Source: Paenibacillus radicis (ex Xue et al. 2023)
GTDB lineage: Bacteria > Bacillota > Bacilli > Paenibacillales > NBRC-103111
Assembly (NCBI RefSeq): GCF_024722015.1
Contig: NZ_JANQBD010000002.1
Span: 248,001 to 312,000 of the forward strand
Direction: 5' to 3'
Length of the DNA: 64,000 nt
The position numbers and the translations under genes were made by a program. The notes beneath the pieces are model-generated. The model saw only the letters and a list, made by a program, of their open reading frames with translations. It was not told the origin of the DNA and did no database searches. Below are positions 1 to 10,759 of this stretch, in pieces (positions within the stretch are counted from its first letter, which is position 1; each line of letters starts with the position of its first letter).

Positions 1-1959
1 TCTCGTTTCATTGGCATAGATCTTCTCCTCAGCGGATGCAGCCATTTCATAATAAGGAACCGCCTCACTACCCATTCCTGCGAGTTCGTAATGAAAGGCG
101 ATTTCCGCGGCAAGAGGCTCAGGCAGTCTGTGATGAAAAACAATCAGGCCATTGGCAATCTGCTGATGATAATAGCGGAGTATACTGTCGTTCTTCAATG
201 TGTACGCGACTCCCCTTAGGAGTTCATGCGTAAAATCGTACTGACCGTCCCCCAATTCATGCATAACTTTCAGCTTCACCAACTGCACCATAATTTCAAG
301 TACAGTTTTCTCTTTCGACTCTAAAACAAGTGCCATAAATTCCGGAAACACCGGCCTTCCGACAGCCGCTACAGCTGAAATAAGCTGTATGCATTCCTCT
401 GAAAGCCTGTTTAAGCGGTTTTCTATAGCGGATTTCACCAAAGGCGAAAGCCGCAATTCACTCTTGTTGCTGCTTGTTTGCCATTCCCTCATCGTCTCGA
501 CAATGAATAGCGGATTTCCGCCCGTTTCCGTGTATAAACTGGATGAGTTAAGGTCCGCTAACGAATTGCCCACAATAGCGGCCATCAGTCGTTTCGTATC
601 CTCCTCGCTGAAAGGGGCAAGCTCGATTTCCGTTAGGTTCCGTTCAAGCCGAAGTCCTGTGAAAAAACGCCCTATTGCATCGTCTGCCAACTCATCTGTT
701 CTCATCGTCGCGATCACGAAGAGTTTGGCTTTCGAGCCGCCGCGAAGGAGATAGGAAATAAGCTGGAGCGTTTCCTTGTCGCTCCATTGAATATCATCAA
801 GGATGAGCAGCAGCGGTTGTTGATCAAGCAGCATCCGTTCTATCGCTTCATACCACTTATTCAGCTGCCAATTTTCCTGAATCGGGTTCGGCATCGGCAA
901 GTCCGGATAGCGTTCATACAATTCCGGCAGCAATCGAGCTAGCTCCGACAGCCATACCGGGCTCATCTGTGGCAACGGAATGCTTCTGAGCCAATTTGTT
1001 ACCGGAGTGTAGGATAGCGACCTTACCGTTGGATAGCATCCGGCAAAAGCCGTTTGTATCCCTTGGCTTTCTAGCCAACCCTTAAATTCCATCGCCATTC
1101 TGGTTTTTCCAATTCCCGACTCTCCTTTCAGCACAAGCAAGGAGGTTCTGCCCGCCTTAGCCTGCTGCCAAACACTCAGCATACTTCCCCATTCATCGAT
1201 TCTGCCGATAAACGGAGTTTGTCTGTATGCGATAGTCGAATTATCGCCTCCGCTCTGCGCGAGTCTTTGAAACAACTGCTGAGTCTCCCCCGCAGGAGCA
1301 ATGCCAAGCTCGGCTTCAAAAACGCAGCACAATTGCTCATAAATTTGCACAACACCGGCCATATCTTTGTTCAAGGCTTTTAGCCGCATCAACGTACGAT
1401 AAGTTTCCTCCCTTAATTTATTTTGGGCCAGCAGTTTATTCGCGAAAATTAAGGCCGAGGAGTATTCCCGCTGACTTTCCATCATAGAAATGAGTTTGTC
1501 GAGCACGTCTAAATACGTTTGCGCCAACAATTCCCGCTTTGCATTAAGCCATTCCTCATAAAATCCGGGGAGTAGCTCGCCTCGGTACAGTTCTTCCGCT
1601 TGACGCAGCTCATAGAGAGTTTTTCCTTGAGCCGCCTGTTCAAACTCGTGCACATCCGAATAGCAGGGCAGTTCATTATTCCAATGCATGTAAGACGAAG
1701 TAATTTGGAGATGGCGGTTTATTTGTGGGAAGCATTTTCGAAGATCATGAATGAGTTTACGCAGATTGGAAAGAGCTTGTTTCTCGGTGGAATCCGGCCA
1801 AAAGTCAAAGGCAATCTGTCTCCTGCTTTGGGGTATGTCAAAAGCCAGAATCAAGTACGCCAACAGCAGCCCGACCTTTTTGCCGGGAATTGTTGGTATG
1901 GTCTCGTCATCGAAGGTGATTTTCAAACTGCCTAATAATTGAAAACGGCAACCTGTCAA
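1..1959 (-). CDS. BTAD/AAA transcriptional regulator (AfsR/SARP-like), C-terminus outside window
   Basis: The minus-strand frame is open from a TTG at 1957-1959 (GGGGG ribosome site upstream) to the window edge, at least 653 residues, so the 3' end is missing. Residues about 5-78 resemble an OmpR-like winged helix (LLLAYLILAF, FDFWPDS, NLRKLIHDLRK), and about 95-245 form a helical bacterial transcriptional activator (BTAD/TPR) domain. Residues 279-286 (GESGIGKT) are a Walker A motif of an AAA/STAND ATPase, with LLLILDDIQW as Walker B. This is the AfsR/MalT-like architecture: an ATP-dependent activator with a ligand- or partner-sensing C-terminus. The upstream GGA-TTG codon is an alternative start without a site. 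Target genes cannot be deduced; the neighbours belong to a separate, terminator-closed operon. Confidence 0.85.
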   Translation of the reverse strand, partial: MTGCRFQLLGSLKITFDDETIPTIPGKKVGLLLAYLILAFDIPQSRRQIAFDFWPDSTEKQALSNLRKLIHDLRKCFPQINRHLQITSSYMHWNNELPCYSDVHEFEQAAQGKTLYELRQAEELYRGELLPGFYEEWLNAKRELLAQTYLDVLDKLISMMESQREYSSALIFANKLLAQNKLREETYRTLMRLKALNKDMAGVVQIYEQLCCVFEAELGIAPAGETQQLFQRLAQSGGDNSTIAYRQTPFIGRIDEWGSMLSVWQQAKAGRTSLLVLKGESGIGKTRMAMEFKGWLESQGIQTAFAGCYPTVRSLSYTPVTNWLRSIPLPQMSPVWLSELARLLPELYERYPDLPMPNPIQENWQLNKWYEAIERMLLDQQPLLLILDDIQWSDKETLQLISYLLRGGSKAKLFVIATMRTDELADDAIGRFFTGLRLERNLTEIELAPFSEEDTKRLMAAIVGNSLADLNSSSLYTETGGNPLFIVETMREWQTSSNKSELRLSPLVKSAIENRLNRLSEECIQLISAVAAVGRPVFPEFMALVLESKEKTVLEIMVQLVKLKVMHELGDGQYDFTHELLRGVAYTLKNDSILRYYHQQIANGLIVFHHRLPEPLAAEIAFHYELAGMGSEAVPYYEMAASAEEKIYANETR

Positions 1960-2149
1960 AATGACAACCCCCAATCCTGCATGTTCTACTTTCTTTTATC
2001 TAAACCATATCTCAGACAGTCAGTCAATAGTCGACTAGTACTAATGTTATGGAATTAGGTATGGTTGATGGACTATCAAGGCTGGAAGCTCCGTTGCTAC
2101 CTTCCGTCAACTACGATTTCCCGGTATAGGAGACACATTAACTAAAAAG

Positions 2150-2207
2150 CACTCCTATATTGGCTGGTCATGAAATACAACATTTCATGACCAGCCGCTA
2201 GGAGTGC
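2150..2207 (-). terminator. Rho-independent terminator of the zwf-gnd operon
   Basis: Long hairpin about 40 bp after the gnd stop. Outer arms GCACTCCTA/TAGGAGTGC enclose a 15-bp inner stem (GGCTGGTCATGAAAT and its complement) around a 5-nt loop. Read on the minus strand it is followed by a T-rich tract (TTTTTAG). It closes the five-gene operon. Confidence 0.9.
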
Positions 2208-2248
2208 CTTTGTTGTTAAATGAATGGATCGTAATTTAGGGATCGCAC

Positions 2249-3667
2249 TTACTTGTTATTGTCCATCCATTGGAAATGGAAGCTTCCTTCTTTATCAAGA
2301 CGTTGGAACGTATGAGCCCCGAAATAATCCCTTTGTGCTTGCAGTAAATTAGCTGGCAGCCTCTCCGATCGATAGCTGTCATAATAAGCTAAAGCAGAAG
2401 CAAAAGCAGGAACCGGAATTCCTCTGGTTACGGCAATCGTTATGACTTTTCTCCAAGCATCCTGATAGTTTTCAACGATACCGTTGAAGTATTCGTCCAA
2501 GAACAGGTTGCTTAAAGCGGGGTTTCGGTCATAGGCATCCTTAATATTTTGCAGGAATCTTGCACGGATAATACATCCACCGCGGAATATCATCGCAATG
2601 CTGCCATAGTTCAGATCCCAGTTGTATGCGTCAGAAGCAGCTCTCATTTGTGCAAAGCCCTGAGCATAGGAAGCTATTTTACTAGTATACAAAGCTTTGC
2701 GAACTGCTTCGATAAATTCATTAGGGTCCCCTTCATAACCGGATACCGCAGGACCACTCAACAGCTTGCTAGCGGCTACGCGTTCTTCTTTCATTGCGGA
2801 GATAAACCGCGCGAACACGGATTCAGTTATGATGGACAATGGAACGCCCAGATCCAATGCACTTTGGCTAGTCCATTTACCTGTTCCTTTTTGCCCTGCC
2901 GAATCAAGAATTACATCCACCATCGGTTTGCCTGTATCGGGATCTGCCTTCTTGAAAATATCGGCTGTAATTTCGATCAAGTAGCTATCCAGCTCGCCAT
3001 TGTTCCATTCTGTGAAAATGTCATGCAGTTGGCTTGTACTCAAGTTCAGTACATCCTTGAGTAGATGATAGGCTTCGCCAATAAGCTGCATATCGCCGTA
3101 TTCGATGCCGTTGTGTACCATTTTGACATAATGGCCTGCGCCATCTGCTCCAATATAAGTCGAGCAAGGATCGCCATTCACTTTGGCAGAAATGGCTGTC
3201 AGGATCGGCTCAACCAGCTCATACGCATCTTTTTGCCCACCAGGCATAATTGCTGGGCCTTTCAATGCGCCTTCTTCTCCTCCAGAAACGCCTGCGCCGA
3301 TGAAGCGGAAGCCTTGAGCCTGAAGATCCTTGTTTCTGCGCTGTGTATCAGGGAAATATGCGTTTCCGCCGTCGATCAGAATATCTCCTTGATCCAGGTA
3401 TGGCACCAGCTGATTAATAGTATCGTCAGTAGGTTGGCCCGCTTTGACCATAATGAGGATTTTACGCGGTTTCTCCAGCGACTGGACGAATTCTTCTACG
3501 TTGTAGGTGCCAACGAAATCTTTTCCTTGCGCTTCTGCCAATAGTTCATTTGTTTTCTCGGCTGAACGGTTATACACCGCAACCGAGAAACCCTTGCTTT
3601 CGATATTCAAGGCGAGGTTTTTACCCATGACGGCCAAACCGACCACGCCAATTTGTTGTTTTTTCAC
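2249..3667 (-). CDS. gnd: 6-phosphogluconate dehydrogenase, decarboxylating
   Basis: Converts 6-phosphogluconate to ribulose 5-phosphate and CO2 with reduction of NADP+ in the oxidative pentose phosphate pathway; cytoplasmic dimer. The protein is 472 residues, the normal family length. The N-terminal Rossmann motif [13 protein letters not shown] (about 8-20), the catalytic stretch [14 protein letters not shown] and the C-terminal [10 protein letters not shown] signature are all present. The start is a GTG with GGGAGG upstream. It is the last gene of the operon, 20 bp behind pgi, and is followed by the terminator at 2150-2207. Confidence 0.97.
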   Translation of the reverse strand: MKKQQIGVVGLAVMGKNLALNIESKGFSVAVYNRSAEKTNELLAEAQGKDFVGTYNVEEFVQSLEKPRKILIMVKAGQPTDDTINQLVPYLDQGDILIDGGNAYFPDTQRRNKDLQAQGFRFIGAGVSGGEEGALKGPAIMPGGQKDAYELVEPILTAISAKVNGDPCSTYIGADGAGHYVKMVHNGIEYGDMQLIGEAYHLLKDVLNLSTSQLHDIFTEWNNGELDSYLIEITADIFKKADPDTGKPMVDVILDSAGQKGTGKWTSQSALDLGVPLSIITESVFARFISAMKEERVAASKLLSGPAVSGYEGDPNEFIEAVRKALYTSKIASYAQGFAQMRAASDAYNWDLNYGSIAMIFRGGCIIRARFLQNIKDAYDRNPALSNLFLDEYFNGIVENYQDAWRKVITIAVTRGIPVPAFASALAYYDSYRSERLPANLLQAQRDYFGAHTFQRLDKEGSFHFQWMDNNK

Positions 3668-3687
3668 AAGTAGCTACCTCCCTGTCA

Positions 3688-5034
3688 TTACTGTCCGGCT
3701 GTAGATAAGCGTTTTAAGAGCTCAGCTTTTTGCTCCTCAAAACCAGGCTTGCCAAGCAGTGCAAACATATTGATTTTGTACGCCTCTACGCCAGGTTGAT
3801 CGAACGGGTTAACCCCAAGCAGCAAGCCGCTGATGCCGCAGGCTTTCTCGAAGAAATAAACCATTTCGCCGTACGTATACTCATTGAGCTCATCCAATTC
3901 AACAATCAGATTAGGTACGCCGCCATCGACATGTGCAAGCCGCGTGCCCTCTGCTGCCTTCTTGTTCACTTCATCCATTGTCATTCCTGCAACAAAATTC
4001 AATCCGTCCAGATTACCGGAGTCCTCTTGGATAGTAAATTCGACTTTCGCTTTCTTCACCGAAAGCACTGTCTCGATGAGATCGCGTCGACCTTCTTGAA
4101 CATATTGGCCCATGGAATGCAAATCGGTCGTGAAATCGACGGATGCCGGATATAGCCCTTTTTGGTCCTTCCCTTCGCTTTCACCAAACAGCTGCTTCCA
4201 CCATTCGGAAACAAAATGCAGAGAGGGCTCAAAGTTAGCAAGCAGCTCAATTGTTTTACCTTTACGGTAAAGAGCGTTACGAACAGCCGCATACTGATAG
4301 CTCTCATTTGAAGCTAGATCGGGATTATTGTATTTCTTAGCAGCAGCCGCTGCTCCTTCCATCATTTGATCGATGTTGAGTCCGGCAGTTGCAATCGGCA
4401 GAAGCCCTACCGCTGTAAGCACGGAATAACGTCCGCCTACATCATCGGGAATGACGAAGGTTTCATAGCCTTCTTCATCGGCAAGTTTTTTGAGTGCGCC
4501 TTTCGATTGGTCGGTTGTCGCGAAGATGCGTTTGCGTGCTTCCTCTTTACCATATTTCTTTTCCATATAATCACGCAAAATACGGAATGCAATGGCCGGT
4601 TCCGTCGTCGTGCCCGACTTGGAAATAACATTTAGGGAAATATCTTTGCCCTCAAGCAGCTCCAATAAATGAGTGATATACGTTGAGCTGATATTTTGAC
4701 CGGCAAAATACACCTCCGTATTGCCCTTCATTTGGTTATGGAAAGTATGGGATAGCGCTTCAATCGCCGATCTTGCTCCCAAATAGGAACCACCGATACC
4801 AATTACGATGAGAGCTTGAGAATTGCTGCGAATGCGTTGCGCGGCGTCTTTAATTCTCGCAAATTCTTCTTTATCATAATCAAGCGGCAGATTAACCCAG
4901 CCCAAATAATCGGATCCAGGGCCCTGCTTCTCATGCAGCATATTGTGAGCTACCTTCACGAACTCACTGAAATTATCCACCTCGTGCTGCTGGATAAACG
5001 ATAGCGCATTGAAGTAATCGAATGAAATTGTCAT
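3688..5034 (-). CDS. pgi: Glucose-6-phosphate isomerase
   Basis: Interconverts glucose 6-phosphate and fructose 6-phosphate, linking glycolysis with the pentose phosphate pathway. At 448 residues it matches the short Gram-positive form rather than the ~550-residue enterobacterial one. The phosphate-binding [14 protein letters not shown] block and the C-terminal [10 protein letters not shown] region, with the catalytic lysine area, are visible. The ATG is preceded by AAGGAG. It lies between tal and gnd with gaps of 42 and 20 bp, so it is almost certainly co-transcribed; placing pgi inside a pentose phosphate operon fits carbon recycling of fructose 6-phosphate back into the oxidative branch. 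Confidence 0.97.
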   Translation of the reverse strand: MTISFDYFNALSFIQQHEVDNFSEFVKVAHNMLHEKQGPGSDYLGWVNLPLDYDKEEFARIKDAAQRIRSNSQALIVIGIGGSYLGARSAIEALSHTFHNQMKGNTEVYFAGQNISSTYITHLLELLEGKDISLNVISKSGTTTEPAIAFRILRDYMEKKYGKEEARKRIFATTDQSKGALKKLADEEGYETFVIPDDVGGRYSVLTAVGLLPIATAGLNIDQMMEGAAAAAKKYNNPDLASNESYQYAAVRNALYRKGKTIELLANFEPSLHFVSEWWKQLFGESEGKDQKGLYPASVDFTTDLHSMGQYVQEGRRDLIETVLSVKKAKVEFTIQEDSGNLDGLNFVAGMTMDEVNKKAAEGTRLAHVDGGVPNLIVELDELNEYTYGEMVYFFEKACGISGLLLGVNPFDQPGVEAYKINMFALLGKPGFEEQKAELLKRLSTAGQ

Positions 5035-5076
5035 TTGAATTGTTCTCCTTTAAACCCTTTTATAATAAAGTGCAGC

Positions 5077-5745
5077 TTAAAGTTGCGTTGTTTTTTTCCA
5101 ATCGGCAGCAAATTTCTCCATGCCTTGATCCGTTAGAGGATGTTTGGACATTTGTTCGATGACTGAGAAAGGAATTGTTGCGATATGGGCACCAGCCATG
5201 GCTACGCGTGTTACGTGGTCCGGATGACGGACAGATGCCGCGATGATTTGTGCATCCAGGTTATGTGTACGGAACAATTCAGCGATTTTCGAGACGAGTA
5301 GAACGCCATCTTCCGAAATATCATCCAAACGGCCCAGGAACGGGGATACATAAGTTGCGCCAGCGCGAGCTGCCAAGAGTGCTTGGTTCACAGTGAAGAT
5401 CAATGTTACGTTTGTCTTAACACCTTTCTTCGTCAGGTAACGGCATGCCTCCAAGCCTGCCAACGTCATCGGGAGCTTAATGGTAATGTTTTTGTCATTG
5501 TTGTTGATTTTGATCAGTTCATTCGCTTGTGCGATCATGTCCTCAGCTGTTTCTGCATCAGGTGTTACTTCGGCCGAAACGGATTCAACCTCAGGTACTT
5601 CGCGCAAAATCTCAGCGATGCGATCTTCGAATTTCACGCCTTCTTTGGCAATCAAAGATGGGTTTGTCGTAACACCGGACAAAAGACCTGTTTTATAAGC
5701 TTTTTTGATATCTACCAGATTAGCCGTGTCGATAAAAAATTTCAT
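5077..5745 (-). CDS. tal: Transaldolase, small (TalC/FSA-type) subfamily
   Basis: Predicted to transfer a dihydroxyacetone unit between sedoheptulose 7-phosphate and glyceraldehyde 3-phosphate in the non-oxidative pentose phosphate pathway. The 222-residue length and the start [15 protein letters not shown] are typical of the compact decameric Tal/fructose-6-phosphate aldolase group. The Schiff-base lysine is K90 in ITIKLPMT, and the TTNPSL phosphate-binding motif is near residue 26. From sequence alone it is hard to separate transaldolase from fructose-6-phosphate aldolase, but the adjacent transketolase favours transaldolase. GGAGG precedes the ATG. Confidence 0.93.
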   Translation of the reverse strand: MKFFIDTANLVDIKKAYKTGLLSGVTTNPSLIAKEGVKFEDRIAEILREVPEVESVSAEVTPDAETAEDMIAQANELIKINNNDKNITIKLPMTLAGLEACRYLTKKGVKTNVTLIFTVNQALLAARAGATYVSPFLGRLDDISEDGVLLVSKIAELFRTHNLDAQIIAASVRHPDHVTRVAMAGAHIATIPFSVIEQMSKHPLTDQGMEKFAADWKKTTQL

Positions 5746-5825
5746 AGTTATTACCTCCGTTTTTTATGGGTATAATTTAACATTCAAACTATAGTTTAAC
5801 TGTTTTTTTTGTTTTCTTCCACTTC

Positions 5826-7817
5826 CTACAGTAATTCTTTCGTCAAACGAACTACATTATCCACGGAGAAGCCAAAGTATTCCAACACCTCAGGACCTGA
5901 TCCCGAAGCTCCGAATGTATCGATTGACAATACACTGCCGCTTGCTCCTGTGTATCGTTCCCAACCAAGCGAAATGCCAGCTTCGATAGCTAAACGCTTT
6001 GTCACAGAATCAGGAAGCACCGATTGCTTATAAGCTTCAGATTGACGGTTGAACAGCTCTCGGCTTGGCATGGCAACTACGCGTACAGAAATATTATCCT
6101 TCTCAAGCTCAGCCTTCGCGTTCACGGCCAAGGAAACTTCAGAACCGGTGGCAATCAGGATGACATCCGGCTGATTATTCGTTTCCGTCAGCACATATGC
6201 TCCTTTGGTTACTCCGTCTATATTGCCTTTGGTCGCCTCATAGATAGGCAGGTTCTGTCTGCTCAGCACCAGGGCTACCGGACCTTCATTTTGCTGCAAG
6301 GCGTAGGCCCATGCACTTGCCGTTTCATTGGCATCGGTTGGACGTATCACCGTAAGCCCTGGAATGGTACGCAAAGCTGCCAGGTGCTCAACGGGCTCAT
6401 GTGTGGGTCCATCCTCTCCGACAGCCACTGAATCATGGGTAAATACGTAAATAACAGGCAGTTTCTGCAGAGCAGCCAGTCGAATCGACGGGCGCAAATA
6501 GTCGCTAAACACGAAGAACGTGCTTACGAATGGTTTCACGCCGCCGTGCAGCGCCATACCGTTGCCAGCTGCACCCATTGCATGCTCGCGAACGCCGAAG
6601 TAGATATTACGTCCCGAATAAGATTCAATGGCAAATACTTGCTCACCGCTAATATCGGTCATAGTGGAATGGGACAAGTCCGCGCTGCCACCGAAAATCG
6701 AAGGAACCGATTTAACGAAATGATTGATCGCTTGACCGCTTGCTACACGTGTTGAAATCGACTTGGAAGAATCAAAGGTAAGAATGTCTGCTGCATCGAT
6801 TACGACAGCACCACCAATGACTTGTTCAAGCTCCGTGCCAAGTGCAGGATGCTGTACTTTATAGGAGCTGATCAATTGATTCCACGCTGCTTCTTTGGCC
6901 TCGCCATTTTGTTTGAGCTGCGCAAAATGGGCTTTCACTTCTGCCGGAACCGTGAATTCTTCCTCATACTTCCAACCGTAAGCTTCCTTGGTAGCTTTCC
7001 CTTCTTCTTTGCCGAGCGGAGCACCATGCGCTTTATTTGTTCCCGCTACTTTGCTTCCGTATCCGATAATCGTCCTGATTTCGATAATCGTCGGCTGGGA
7101 ATCATTTTGCTTGGCTGCTTCAATAGCTTTAGCAATTTGCTCGATGTCATTGCCGTCTTCAACTCTCAAATACTGCCAATTTGCGGATTCTGCTCTTTTT
7201 TGCATGTTCTCCCCAAAGGAAAGATTGAGATCGCCGTCCAGGGAAATGTCGTTGGAATCGTACAATACAACCAATTTGCCCAGTTTCATATGTCCTGCCA
7301 TGGACATGGCCTCGTAAGAGATCCCTTCCATCAAGCAGCCATCTCCGACAAGCGCATAGGTGAAGTGGTCGACAACCGGGAACCCGCTTTGGTTAAATTT
7401 CGAAGCCAGGTGCGCTTCTGCCATCGCCATTCCTACAGCCATCGCAATACCTTGTCCTAGAGGACCGGTTGTTGCATCTACGCCATCTGTGTGGCCAAAT
7501 TCAGGATGTCCCGGTGTCTTACTGTTCAGCTTGCGGAACTGCTTCACATCTTCTATAGAAACATTGTAGCCAGACAAATGCAGAAGGCTGTAAAGCAAAG
7601 CAGAGCCGTGACCCGCGGATAATACAAAGCGATCCCGATTGAACCATTTTGCATGGGCCGGATTGTGATTGAGATGCTTGCTCCAAAGTGTATACGCCAT
7701 AGGCGCAGCTCCCATTGGCAACCCCGGATGTCCAGAATTGGCAGCGTTAATGGCATCAATAGATAACGTACGAATTGTATCGATAGCCAGTTGATCAATC
7801 GTTTGTGTGATAGGCAT
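5826..7817 (-). CDS. tkt: Transketolase
   Basis: Thiamine-diphosphate enzyme moving two-carbon ketol units in the non-oxidative pentose phosphate pathway. The 663 residues match the standard length. The TPP-binding stretch starting GDGCLMEG and ending near SNDISLDG is intact, as are the early substrate histidines ([14 protein letters not shown]) and the C-terminal domain. Its first 23 bases overlap the end of zwf, and AGGAGG lies inside zwf, which suggests translational coupling between the oxidative and non-oxidative enzymes. About 80 bp separates it from tal. Confidence 0.97.
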   Translation of the reverse strand: MPITQTIDQLAIDTIRTLSIDAINAANSGHPGLPMGAAPMAYTLWSKHLNHNPAHAKWFNRDRFVLSAGHGSALLYSLLHLSGYNVSIEDVKQFRKLNSKTPGHPEFGHTDGVDATTGPLGQGIAMAVGMAMAEAHLASKFNQSGFPVVDHFTYALVGDGCLMEGISYEAMSMAGHMKLGKLVVLYDSNDISLDGDLNLSFGENMQKRAESANWQYLRVEDGNDIEQIAKAIEAAKQNDSQPTIIEIRTIIGYGSKVAGTNKAHGAPLGKEEGKATKEAYGWKYEEEFTVPAEVKAHFAQLKQNGEAKEAAWNQLISSYKVQHPALGTELEQVIGGAVVIDAADILTFDSSKSISTRVASGQAINHFVKSVPSIFGGSADLSHSTMTDISGEQVFAIESYSGRNIYFGVREHAMGAAGNGMALHGGVKPFVSTFFVFSDYLRPSIRLAALQKLPVIYVFTHDSVAVGEDGPTHEPVEHLAALRTIPGLTVIRPTDANETASAWAYALQQNEGPVALVLSRQNLPIYEATKGNIDGVTKGAYVLTETNNQPDVILIATGSEVSLAVNAKAELEKDNISVRVVAMPSRELFNRQSEAYKQSVLPDSVTKRLAIEAGISLGWERYTGASGSVLSIDTFGASGSGPEVLEYFGFSVDNVVRLTKELL

Positions 7818-9318
7818 ATTGTCCTCCTTTTATGGACTCGATTTCTTGTACCGATTTGTCATCGAACCACCAATGATAACCGTCTTGTGCCAACAGCTCA
7901 TCGGACTCGACAGGTCCGTAAGTACCAGCTGTGTAGAGATGGAGCGGCACCAGGTTCTCTTCGTATGCATCTAAGATAGGTTGAACCCATTGCCATGATA
8001 ATTCAACTTCATCCCAATGCGCGAAAAACGTAGAATCTCCGTGCAAAGCGTCGCAAATCAAGTTCTCATAAGCCTCGGGCACATTGTCCCTACTCTCATG
8101 AAAGTCGATATGAATCGGCTTGAACTCGCCTTTGTTCAGTGGATCTATTGTATTTAATTGGAGCAAAATGCCTTCGTTAGGACTGATTTCAAATATGAGA
8201 AGGTTAGGCATTTTAGTATCTGCTGCTGTCCCTGACTGCTTTAACGGTTCTTTGAACTCGATCACGATTCGTGTCGATTTGTCCTTCATTCTTTTGCCGG
8301 TACGGATGTAAAAAGGAACGCCCCGCCAAAAATAATCATCGATTTGCAGCTTTGCTGCGATAAAGGTGTCATTTCTTGAGGTTGCCGCAATGTTGGGTTC
8401 AGATATATAACCGACCACCGGTTTCCCCTGGATCGTTCCTTCTCCGTACTGCCCGCGGATAACGTTGGAGCTGACATCCTCTTTTTGCAGCAGTTTCAGG
8501 GAATCCATCACCAGTTTCTTTTTGAAGCGGACATTCTCTGAAGTACTGTTGTTCGGGAGGTGGATCGTCAGCATCATGAGCAATTGCAGCATATGGTTTT
8601 GGAACATGTCTCTCACAGCACCAACATGATCGTAATAGCCGGCACGTTCTTCAACACCTACGGTTTCGTTGGCCGTTATTTGAACGTTAGCAATGTATCG
8701 GTTTCCCCATAATGCTTGAAGGACCGGATTGCTCTGCTGTAGAACATCAAGCTTCTGTACCATCGGCTTGCCGAGATAATGATCGATTCGAAAAATCTCA
8801 TTTTCTGTAAAAGCTTTGCTCAGATTTTTATTCAAATCCCGAGCGGACTGCAAATCATGACCGAAAGGCTTCTCGATCACAAGACGCTTCCAGCCTTTCG
8901 CAGAACCAAGCCCGCTTTCATGGATGTTGGCTGTGATGGTTTCAAAAAATTCAGGTCCTACGGACAAATAAAACATGCGATTCGGCTCCATGCGAAGCTC
9001 TTCTTCCTGTTGTTCAATCAGCTGCAGCAGCTTCTGGTAATCTTCTTTACGGTTTACGTCAAGAACGTTATAACGGAATTTACGTAAGAAGTTTTCCATT
9101 AATACAGGATCGTTCGCTTCACGCCTGGAAAACGTGAGGAGAGATTGCTCGACATTTGCTTGAAAAGCTTTATCAGATAGCTCTCTTCTTCCAAGGCCGA
9201 TTACGGAGAAGGACAGTGGTAATTTCTGATCGATGAACAAATTATACAGAGCAGGGTAAATTTTTCTTTTGGCTAAATCCCCTGTAGCTCCAAACAAGAC
9301 AAACGTGGTAGCCTCCAT
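7795..9318 (-). CDS. zwf: Glucose-6-phosphate 1-dehydrogenase
   Basis: Oxidises glucose 6-phosphate to 6-phosphogluconolactone with NADP+, the committed step of the oxidative pentose phosphate pathway. It has 507 residues, with the N-terminal dinucleotide motif [12 protein letters not shown] (8-19) and the active-site signature RIDHYLGK at 177-184. AAGGAG precedes the ATG. It is the first gene of the operon and its 3' end overlaps tkt by 23 bp. No 6-phosphogluconolactonase (pgl) gene lies in the window, so that step must be encoded elsewhere. A LysR gene is transcribed away from it across a 122-bp intergenic region. Confidence 0.97.
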   Translation of the reverse strand: MEATTFVLFGATGDLAKRKIYPALYNLFIDQKLPLSFSVIGLGRRELSDKAFQANVEQSLLTFSRREANDPVLMENFLRKFRYNVLDVNRKEDYQKLLQLIEQQEEELRMEPNRMFYLSVGPEFFETITANIHESGLGSAKGWKRLVIEKPFGHDLQSARDLNKNLSKAFTENEIFRIDHYLGKPMVQKLDVLQQSNPVLQALWGNRYIANVQITANETVGVEERAGYYDHVGAVRDMFQNHMLQLLMMLTIHLPNNSTSENVRFKKKLVMDSLKLLQKEDVSSNVIRGQYGEGTIQGKPVVGYISEPNIAATSRNDTFIAAKLQIDDYFWRGVPFYIRTGKRMKDKSTRIVIEFKEPLKQSGTAADTKMPNLLIFEISPNEGILLQLNTIDPLNKGEFKPIHIDFHESRDNVPEAYENLICDALHGDSTFFAHWDEVELSWQWVQPILDAYEENLVPLHLYTAGTYGPVESDELLAQDGYHWWFDDKSVQEIESIKGGQYAYHTND

Positions 9319-9389
9319 TTTCTTCTCCTTCCAGCAGTGCTTCTTGGTTAGCTCTGGTTTCTATTTCTCTTATCCACTATAATACGAAT

Positions 9390-9407
9390 ATCACCTATAC
9401 AGGTAAT
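9390..9407. promoter_or_regulatory. Candidate LysR-type operator between zwf and the LysR gene
   Basis: Imperfect inverted repeat ATCACCT-N4-AGGTAAT (six of seven positions pair) in the divergent promoter region. Position and symmetry suit a LysR-type regulator site controlling both directions. Inference only; no bound motif is known for this regulator. Confidence 0.35.
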
Positions 9408-9440
9408 TAATATATTTTAAGGGAGATATAGACCACGTCT

Positions 9441-10316
9441 ATGATCAATTACGAACTATACAAGGTTTTTTACTGGGCTGCGAAGACGGGAAGCCTGTCT
9501 AAGGCTGCCAAATCATTGTTCCTCACCCAGCCTAGCGTCACCCACGCTATCAAGCAGCTGGAAGAGAGCTTCGGCATCACCTTGTTTTACCGGAATTCCA
9601 AAGGCGTTGCCTTAACGCCAGAGGGCATCATCCTGTATTCTTATATTGAGAAGTCTCAGATCCTCATTTCCTTGGCCGAAGAAAAAATGGCCGCGCTTAA
9701 AAATCTGGACAGCGGCGAGCTAAGGATCGGCGGCAGTGATTCTTTATTTAAGCATTATTTACTTCCTTACCTGGAAACCTATCATGAGAAGTATCCCGGT
9801 ATCAAATTGCATCTAAATCATGGGACCACGCCAGAAACCATCTCATTTTTGAAAGAAGGCAAAATCGATTTGGGGGTCGTTCGTATGCCTATCGTCGATT
9901 CTCAGCTTGAAGTGATGAAGGGAATACAGCTGCAGGATTGCTTTGTAGCGGGGGCTCGTTATGACGAGCTTAAGGATAGGGTGCTCTCACTGGAGCTGCT
10001 GCTTCAGTACCCAATCATCCTATTCTCGCGGAATAGCCGGGTACGAATGGCCATCACGGAATTATTTCAAAGCTATGGATATCAAATCAAACCTGAAATT
10101 GAGGTGGGAAGCGTCGATCTTCTCATCGAGTTTGCGCGGAAAGGTCTCGGAATCTCTTACATAACGAAAGAATTCATTTCCAAGGAACTGGAAGAAGGCT
10201 CCCTCTTTGAGATTCAATTAGATATCCAGATGCCACCTTCCCAAGTGGGCTTCATGATTATGCGCAACATGCCGCTTTCCAATGCGGCAAGCAAGTTTAT
10301 TGAACTTGTGAAATAG
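9441..10316 (+). CDS. LysR-family transcriptional regulator, divergent from zwf
   Basis: 291 residues: winged-helix DNA-binding domain at about 1-60 (AAKTGSLSKAAKSLFLTQPS helix-turn-helix, then VTHAIKQLEE recognition helix) followed by the periplasmic-binding-like effector domain at about 88-291. ATG 9441 is the first possible start, because an in-frame TAG lies at 9429-9431; a GGGAG element is 15 bases upstream, rather far. LysR genes commonly regulate the gene they diverge from, so control of the zwf-gnd operon is the natural hypothesis. The effector is unknown. Confidence 0.88.
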   Translation: MINYELYKVFYWAAKTGSLSKAAKSLFLTQPSVTHAIKQLEESFGITLFYRNSKGVALTPEGIILYSYIEKSQILISLAEEKMAALKNLDSGELRIGGSDSLFKHYLLPYLETYHEKYPGIKLHLNHGTTPETISFLKEGKIDLGVVRMPIVDSQLEVMKGIQLQDCFVAGARYDELKDRVLSLELLLQYPIILFSRNSRVRMAITELFQSYGYQIKPEIEVGSVDLLIEFARKGLGISYITKEFISKELEEGSLFEIQLDIQMPPSQVGFMIMRNMPLSNAASKFIELVK

Positions 10317-10759
10317 TTACATGAATCAAGCAGCTTACAGGCTGATCGATACTGCCCTAATTAGAAACAAGGATGAACTTGAAATGTGAATCGGTGAAAA
10401 TGAATCTTGTTAGCTTCAATTGGACCATATAAAATCCTGCGAAAATACAGTTATTATCTGCTGAAATTTGCGGGTGGGAGGAATAAACTGCAAAAATACA
10501 GCAATTTTCATATAATGCGGTCTAGTATTAGCTAAGAATGGAAAAAAGATGCACATTTGCATGAATTCAAGAAGAATTCTACGATAAACTCGCTAAAAGG
10601 ATGTATAATTGCAGGCTTGAGGTAGGCAACAGCTTCGAATCGAATAATATCTTGTGCTTGCTGCCATTGTCGTTCTTAGAGTCATATCTAGAGCCGGGCT
10701 AAACACCGAGTCGAAATTGAATGACTTTGTCAAGCGCTGATTTCGGTTTTTACTCAGTT
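10317..10759. other. 443-bp region without a gene
   Basis: AT-rich spacer between the LysR gene and the lysine-rich protein gene. It holds two near-identical 14-base motifs at 10437 and 10488, described separately. No tRNA-like fold, ribosome site with an open frame or strong terminator was recognised. Confidence 0.5.
10437..10501. repeat. Direct repeat pair CTGCRAAAATACAG
   Basis: CTGCGAAAATACAG at 10437-10450 and CTGCAAAAATACAG at 10488-10501, differing at one base and 51 bp apart in a gene-free region. It resembles the kind of short intergenic repeat dispersed in Paenibacillus-like genomes, but genome-wide copies cannot be seen here. Confidence 0.4.

Noticed and set aside
3065..7460. Many long open frames on the plus strand across the pentose phosphate operon
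   Set aside because: They are antisense to well-conserved enzymes, have no ribosome sites, and their translations have no coherent domain pattern.
10317..10759. tRNA or small RNA gene in the gap
   Set aside because: No cloverleaf, GTTCRA-type T-loop or promoter-terminator pair was found.
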